DNA from: Mesostigma viride
Taxonomy: Eukaryota; Streptophyta; Mesostigmatophyceae; Mesostigmatales; Mesostigmataceae
Direction: 5' to 3'
Length of the DNA: 64,000 nucleotides
Assembly (NCBI GenBank): GCA_009746045.1
Contig: RPFO01000138.1
Span: 973,259 to 1,037,258 of the forward strand
The translations under genes and the position numbers were made by a program. Of the stretch, positions 63,343-64,000 are shown piece after piece. Under the pieces are notes generated by a model, which was not told the DNA's origin, ran no database searches, and saw only the letters and a program-made list of their open reading frames with translations. Each line of letters begins with the position of its first letter. Position 1 is the stretch's first letter.

Positions 63343-64000
63343 AATGGGTGGCGGTGAGGGGTTGTGCCACTGGTGGGCAACAGCAGCACCCAGCAAGCAT
63401 GACACCGCGGCGCCACCCTGGGCTAGCGTGTGCGGGGTTGTCGTTGCATGTGGGTCAGCAGCTGCACTGGAAAGGGGGGGGGGGGGTGAGATGAAGGTGG
63501 AAGGGATGCTGTCTTTTGGTGCGTGGAATGGGGTGCACTGCCGTCATGGGAGCACGTGCTCACCCAGCAGTGCTTGCTGCACTGGGGTAGTGACACCGCT
63601 TGGCGCTCATTGTGCCCTTGTCTTGCACTGTGGCGGGGTATCTATATCCCATCACCGCCGATTGTGTTCTCTCGGTGTTGGTGTGCTGGCAGCATGCTAA
63701 GCAATGCCACTGCCAAACGACAGGGCCCGGCTGTGGCAGTCACATGGCAAATGGCGTGCCGTGATGTGCAAGGCTTGTGGGTATATGGGTCGCTGTTGTC
63801 ATGTCAGGATTGCATGTTGTTGGAGCTAGAGGTAGGTCTGTTGCTTATGGGACAGCCAGGGCACAAGCCGCCAAATGCCTGCATTCGCATCCCCTCGGCA
63901 AATTGCTAGAACTACGGAGAATTGGAGGGTCTGGGCCTTTTGATGCCATGTACCATTGCAGGGGAGGTTCATGTGACATGTGGTGGCCACCTGCTGGTAG
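63118..64000 (+). other. CBF5 intron (start)
   Basis: Begins with G-rich sequence and the GGCAGGCG repeat. No exon continuing the PUA domain was recognised, so the intron exceeds 880 bp. Confidence 0.6.
63213..63343. repeat. GGCAGGCG/GGCA tandem repeat in the CBF5 intron
   Basis: About 130 bp of GCAGGCGG and GGCA units near the intron donor, G-rich on the coding strand. Confidence 0.95.

Noticed and set aside
63700..63960. A second CBF5 exon near TTGCAG at 63957
   Set aside because: The sequence after it does not continue the PUA domain and soon meets a stop.
1..64000. tRNA, rRNA or snoRNA genes
   Set aside because: None recognised by eye. A covariance-model scan would be decisive and could not be run.

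Overview
The window is nuclear DNA of a photosynthetic eukaryote, most likely a green alga. Every host gene carries GT-AG introns. PUR5 encodes a plant-type AIR synthetase behind a transit-peptide-like leader. The RPB9 and CBF5 proteins also look green-lineage. The DNA is GC-rich and loaded with minisatellites and retroelements. A prasinophyte-type alga is my guess; genus and species cannot be fixed from the sequence alone.

Host genes lie at the two ends. On the left, PUR5 (minus strand, four 5' exons at 349-3072, continuing off the left edge) is divergent from RPB9 (plus strand, five exons at 4176-13533, complete, 114 aa). RPB9 is stretched to 9.4 kb because its last intron holds about 6.2 kb of a 37-bp minisatellite. 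On the right, a secreted thrombospondin type-3 repeat protein (minus, 58278-60782, two exons) is divergent from CBF5/dyskerin (plus, first exon 62149-63117, continuing off the right edge).

The middle (about 14.8-57.9 kb) is a nest of mobile elements. A 1.9-kb retroposon that encodes only an L1-type ORF1 protein begins at 14781 (3' end) and ends at 44564 (5' end). It is split by two later insertions. The first is a 10.7-kb Ty3/gypsy-like retrotransposon (16428-27154) whose polyprotein order is gag, protease, C5-cytosine DNA methyltransferase, reverse transcriptase, RNase H, integrase, PHD finger. Its terminal repeats are split (A1-internal-B1-A2-B2) instead of forming ordinary LTRs. The second is a 6.8-kb terminal-inverted-repeat element (37542-44371) built at its ends from iterated GTGACATTTTGTGAT motifs. 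A run of N (27270-27393) separates the first gypsy copy from a nearly identical second copy (27394-37485). Both copies have the same nested flanks, so the second may be the same locus assembled twice.

From 46 to 57.9 kb there are degenerate LINE reverse transcriptase fragments and more ORF1-only retroposons with TTAA-repeat tails. One of these inserted into a LINE RT gene with a 12-bp target duplication. The ORF1-only elements and the RT-bearing LINE share a 3'-terminal hairpin, which suggests that the RT of one family mobilises the other. A 1.75-kb inverted-repeat element (49870-51614) interrupts one ORF1 copy.
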